Shown in pieces: positions 60,885 through 64,000 of a stretch of DNA of 64,000 nt. The stretch comes from CAYSSJ01 sp964433675 (lineage in GTDB: Bacteria; Cloacimonadota; Cloacimonadia; Cloacimonadales; TCS61). The notes beneath the pieces are model-generated. The model ran no database searches and was not told where the DNA came from. It worked only from the letters and a program-made list of their open reading frames with translations. The translations under genes were made by a program, and so were the position numbers. The stretch lies in NCBI GenBank assembly GCA_964433675.1, contig CAYSSJ010000003.1, positions 62,001 to 126,000 of the forward strand, given 5' to 3'. Position 1 is the stretch's first letter. Each line of letters begins with the position of its first letter.

Positions 60885-61877
60885 TTACCTTTCATAAAAT
60901 TCTTTAGTATGTTCCACGAATTTTGATTGGGCGATATTAGCAGCGAAACGAATAGCATTTTTGATAGCTTTGGCATTTGCTCTACCATGTGAGATTACCG
61001 TCGTTCCGTTTAGACCCACTAAAAGTGCTCCACCATACTCGGTATGGTCCAATTTCTTCTTCAGATAACTATATACGGGGAAGGAAAGCAAAGCGCCGAT
61101 TTTGGCTACCCAATCTTGCTTCATCTGTTCCTTCATAATATCGAAAATAGACAGAGCTACACCTTCTACTGTTTTGAGCATTACATTCCCAACAAAACCG
61201 TCGCAAACCACTACATCTACCACACCTTTTAAAAGATCTTTGCCTTCGATATTGCCTACGAAATTTAGCTCTTTTGCCTCCGAGAGAAGAGTATATGCTT
61301 TTTTGACCTGCTCACTACCTTTGGCTCTTTCTTCGCCAATATTTAACAGTGCTACCTGTGGATTGGGTACATTAAACAAAAACTGTGAATACAATCTGCC
61401 CAATTGAGCAAACTGCGCCAAATTCTCTGCTGTGCAATCAACATTGGCACCGACATCGAGTATGATCTCAGGATTCTTTTGGGTAGGAAGAGTGATAGCC
61501 AGAGCCGGACGAGATACATTTTTGATGCGTCCATAGCGAAAAAGTGAGGCTGCCATAGCTGCACCGGTGTTGCCGGCACTGACAGCACCATCCGCCTTTC
61601 CCTCTTTATGAAGAGTGATGGCTTTCATCAAGCTCGAATCTTGCTTGTTCTTCATAACGGTAGTAGGGGCATCTTCCATAGTCACTTTCTGACTTGCCGG
61701 TACGATCTCGATGCGCTGCTGATCATAATAGTATTTCTCCATTATAGATTTGAGCTCATCTTCTCTCCCGGTGAGGATTACCTGATCGCAAACTTCCTCT
61801 TTTATTGCAAGAATTGCACCTTCCACTTCCGGGTAAGGTGCATTATCACTACCAAAAGCATCCAATGCTATCTTCAT
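60885..61877 (-). CDS. plsX: Phosphate acyltransferase PlsX
   Basis: 330 residues. Makes acyl-phosphate from acyl-ACP for phospholipid synthesis. Seen: IALDAFGSDNAPYPEVEGA at the N-terminus, DGAVSAGNTGAAMAA (about 96-110), LDVGANVDCTAE and VVVCDGFVGNVMLKT. Immediately after rpmF (no gap), the usual rpmF-plsX-fabH order. Confidence 0.97.
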   Translation of the reverse strand: MKIALDAFGSDNAPYPEVEGAILAIKEEVCDQVILTGREDELKSIMEKYYYDQQRIEIVPASQKVTMEDAPTTVMKNKQDSSLMKAITLHKEGKADGAVSAGNTGAAMAASLFRYGRIKNVSRPALAITLPTQKNPEIILDVGANVDCTAENLAQFAQLGRLYSQFLFNVPNPQVALLNIGEERAKGSEQVKKAYTLLSEAKELNFVGNIEGKDLLKGVVDVVVCDGFVGNVMLKTVEGVALSIFDIMKEQMKQDWVAKIGALLSFPVYSYLKKKLDHTEYGGALLVGLNGTTVISHGRANAKAIKNAIRFAANIAQSKFVEHTKEFYER

Positions 61878-62057
61878 TTATTCCTTGATCTCAACCACTT
61901 TCTTGCCGTTATAATATCCACATTTTGCGCAGATATGATGCGGTCTGCACGCCTCACCACAGTGTGAACAGGTGGTGACAGTCGGAGTAGCGGCTTTGTC
62001 GTGCGTACGACGTTTGTCTCGCCGCGACTTTGATGTCTTTCTTTTGGGTACTGCCAT
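61878..62057 (-). CDS. rpmF: 50S ribosomal protein L32
   Basis: 59 residues, found by reading the minus strand upstream of plsX. Begins MAVPKRKTSKSRRDKRR, the usual basic L32 start, and has a zinc-ribbon with two Cys pairs, TCSHCGEAC and CAKCGYYNGKKV. AAAGGAG lies 6 nt before the ATG at 62055-62057; the stop touches the plsX start. TTGACA at 62144-62149 may be the operon's -35 box. Confidence 0.96.
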   Translation of the reverse strand: MAVPKRKTSKSRRDKRRTHDKAATPTVTTCSHCGEACRPHHICAKCGYYNGKKVVEIKE

Positions 62058-62176
62058 AATGTCTCCTTTATATCTCTTTATTTACTATGCTTTTACACAA
62101 AAATACACAATATGATGACTCAAAATATTTTTAGCTGCTTAGATGTCAAGATATTTGGGCTCGATACATGAGTCTG

Positions 62177-63484
62177 CTAACGGACTATTTTTTGGATCAA
62201 CGGGATCGGTTTATGAAACTCTGATGAGATATGATAAGAGGTGAGGATTTTTTTTGCAGTATTTTTGGCGGCAGATTCATCGTTTGCAAATACGACTCCC
62301 AGCTTTTCACCTTTGACTATCTGATCTCCGATCTTATAGGGTAGATACGCCCCGGCAGCCGGGTCTATCTGTGATTTTATACTCTTTCTGCCGGCGGAGA
62401 TATCAACTAGGGCATAACCGATTTGCTGGGTGTTGATATCTATGATGTAGCCGGATTTATCCGCTATGATTGGCATCTCATATCTTGCTTTTGGTAAAAG
62501 AGCTAGATCGTCACAGACTCGCGCATCACCGCCTTGCTGCTCTACAAACTTTTTGAAACAATTCAAAGCAGAACCGTCCGAGAGAACCTTTTCCACCATC
62601 ACTCCCGCTTCCGCTTTGCTCTTTGCATATTTGCACAAAGTGAGCATTTCCACAGCCAATGTTTTGGTAAGCTCATGGATATCTTCAGAACGGTCACCTT
62701 TCAAATATTCGATACATTCACGGATTTCCAAAGCATTTCCCACATATTTGCCCAGCGGTGAATTCATATTGGAAAAAACGACAGAGACATTCTGCCCCAA
62801 TCGCTTACCGGTGGTCATAAGCAGCTTAGCGAGTAGGTCTGCTGCTTCGATAGTTTTTATAAAAGCACCTCTGCCTACTTTGAGATCTATAACCAGATTC
62901 TGAGCTCCTTCGGCTATTTTTTTACTCATTATACTGGCGGTAATCAAAGGCAGGCTCTCCACGGTAGCTGTAACATCTCGAAGGGCGTAGATGCGTCTGT
63001 CGGCCGGTACCAATCTATCCGATTGACTGATGATAGCAAATCCTACTTTTTGGATGAACTTCTTAAACTCAGATTCAGAGAAGTCGGTGCGCATATTCGG
63101 TATGGATTCCAACTTATCCAATGTACCTCCTGTATGACCCAAACCTCTACCGGAGATCATCGGTATCTTAGCTCCGCAAGCAGCTACGATAGGTGCCAAT
63201 ACGATGCTGATCTTATCTCCCACTCCACCGGTGGAATGTTTATCGACCGTATGCCATTCGGCTGGGAAGGTGATCTTATCACCCGATTCTATGTATATAT
63301 TTGTAAGTGTATATACTTCTTCAGGTTGCATATCTTTGAAGAAAATCGCCATCAGCAGTGCGGACATTTGGTATTCCGGAATCTCCTCTGTCAAATATGA
63401 GCGGATAAAATATGTGAGCTCCGCTTTGCTAAGCTTTTCGCCATTTCTTTTCTTCAATATAATCTCTACCGGATTGAATTGCAT
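62177..63484 (-). CDS. deoA: Pyrimidine-nucleoside (thymidine) phosphorylase
   Basis: 435-residue enzyme that splits thymidine/uridine with phosphate to the base and (deoxy)ribose 1-phosphate. Seen: KHSTGGVGDK phosphate-binding motif (82-91), ISGRGLGHTGGTLDKLE, and DLKVGRGAF. The protein has the full three-part architecture of the nucleoside phosphorylase II family (helical domain, alpha/beta domain, C-terminal beta/alpha domain GYALVDISAGR). Thymidine-only (deoA) and broader pyrimidine (pdp) members cannot be told apart here. AAGGAG lies 9 nt before the ATG. Confidence 0.95.
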   Translation of the reverse strand: MQFNPVEIILKKRNGEKLSKAELTYFIRSYLTEEIPEYQMSALLMAIFFKDMQPEEVYTLTNIYIESGDKITFPAEWHTVDKHSTGGVGDKISIVLAPIVAACGAKIPMISGRGLGHTGGTLDKLESIPNMRTDFSESEFKKFIQKVGFAIISQSDRLVPADRRIYALRDVTATVESLPLITASIMSKKIAEGAQNLVIDLKVGRGAFIKTIEAADLLAKLLMTTGKRLGQNVSVVFSNMNSPLGKYVGNALEIRECIEYLKGDRSEDIHELTKTLAVEMLTLCKYAKSKAEAGVMVEKVLSDGSALNCFKKFVEQQGGDARVCDDLALLPKARYEMPIIADKSGYIIDINTQQIGYALVDISAGRKSIKSQIDPAAGAYLPYKIGDQIVKGEKLGVVFANDESAAKNTAKKILTSYHISSEFHKPIPLIQKIVR

Positions 63485-63502
63485 GATGTTCTACTCCTTT
63501 CT

Positions 63503-64000
63503 TTACCACCAGATTTGTTTGTCATCTTCATAGGTGAATATACGCTCTTCTCGCCCTTCATCTTTTTCTATCAACCAATAAAGCGCTCCAGCAGGCACAT
63601 CTTCCCAGATCATCGGTTCATCGGTTGCTGTTTGCACTCCCAGGGATTCCCATTCATCCTGCCAATAGAAAAGCTCATACTCTACTCCCGGTATGAGAAA
63701 AGTGATCTCTTTAGCTTCTGTTGCTTCCTCTATCGTTTTGCGGGTTACGGAGATCAGCTTTAGAGTTGTTTGAGACCCTGCTGGCTCAATATGCTCCCAG
63801 TTACCATGTTCATCCACTAAGATAGGATCAGTAGATGGGATCAGTTCTTCATTATGATAAAAAGTCGGCAAATATAGAATATTAACACCCATCTTATCAA
63901 AGGTTACCTTACCGTTTTCGATTTCGCCCCAATGAATGGGACGCCACTGACCGGCATTGAATACGCTAATATAGGCGAAGCGAACACTATCGGCAAGTTC
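63503..64000 (-). CDS. C-terminal part of a transglutaminase-like superfamily protein (cut by window edge)
   Basis: Last 165 residues of a protein whose start is beyond the window; the frame is open to base 64000. The sequence (SVRFAYISVFNAGQWRPIHWG, ILYLPTFYHNEELIPSTDP, ILVDEHGNW, VEYELFYWQDEWESLG) resembles the beta-rich C-terminal region of Bacteroidetes transglutaminase-domain proteins; the catalytic part is not visible, so the call is tentative. 18 bp upstream of deoA. Confidence 0.5.
   Translation of the reverse strand, partial: ELADSVRFAYISVFNAGQWRPIHWGEIENGKVTFDKMGVNILYLPTFYHNEELIPSTDPILVDEHGNWEHIEPAGSQTTLKLISVTRKTIEEATEAKEITFLIPGVEYELFYWQDEWESLGVQTATDEPMIWEDVPAGALYWLIEKDEGREERIFTYEDDKQIWW

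Overview
The window reads as chromosomal DNA of an anaerobic, diderm (LPS-bearing) bacterium of the Fibrobacteres-Chlorobi-Bacteroidetes neighbourhood, most likely a member of Cloacimonadota (WWE1/Cloacimonetes). The case rests on: base composition near 40% GC by eye; a CMP-Kdo synthetase, PorV-like and Omp85 barrels (outer membrane); a complete Rnf complex (ferredoxin-based anaerobic energy metabolism); secreted proteins ending in an NYPNPFNP-type FlgD-like C-terminal domain; a SpoVG homologue in a diderm; and a short Bacteroidetes-type SerA. The phylum call is an inference from gene content. There is no rRNA, CRISPR array, insertion sequence or prophage; nearly all of the window is densely packed housekeeping and envelope genes.

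Layout. 1-13.4 kb, all leftward: proS and pncC lead into a gingipain-like C25 peptidase with a C-terminal sorting-type domain, a PorV-like barrel and a lipoprotein, then a small SLBB protein, a Wzc-type tyrosine autokinase, ispE, spoVG and prs. 13.5-16.9 kb rightward: mnmG, an LPP20-like exported protein, kdsB. 16.8-24.7 kb leftward: a flavoprotein, a membrane protein with a cytoplasmic helix-turn-helix-like tail, and the Rnf operon rnfCDGEAB closed by a TPR gene. 24.9-27.5 kb rightward: amidase, rpsT, ftsY. 27.5-31.9 kb leftward: DAHP synthase, Ppx/GppA, Omp85 protein, ispG. 31.9-32.65 kb is the only long stretch without a clear gene; it carries a winged-helix remnant and a cluster of inverted and direct repeats. 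32.65-43.4 kb is mixed: an orphan membrane sensor, a HisC-type aminotransferase, two HAD phosphatases with an HMA protein, a GLUG-repeat secreted protein, folC, a pseudopilin-like protein, serA, tRNA-Asn and a DUF3795 protein. 43.4-49.4 kb is a stress island: htrA, hsp20, a small exported protein, nitroreductase-clpB. 49.5-56.5 kb: an acidic lipoprotein with a barrel, a VWA membrane protein, a radical SAM protein, rnc. 56.6-62.1 kb leftward: rpmF-plsX-fabH-fabD-fabG-acpP-fabF. 62.2-64 kb: pyrimidine nucleoside phosphorylase and the end of a transglutaminase-like protein.

Main points of interest. (1) Two CIRCE-like operators (16/18 matches each, exact 9-bp spacer) lie in front of hsp20 and of nitroreductase-clpB, each exactly 29 bp upstream of a TATAAT box, on the far side of the -35 element rather than downstream of the promoter. 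This points to a common HrcA-type control with unusual geometry. (2) A PorU/PorV-like pair sits next to a Wzc-type polysaccharide kinase, with two CTD-bearing proteins in the window, suggesting a type IX-like export and surface-attachment system outside Bacteroidetes. (3) Two terminators flanking htrA have the same sequence apart from a compensatory base-pair change. (4) The repeat cluster at 32.27-32.49 kb looks like a dispersed palindromic element.
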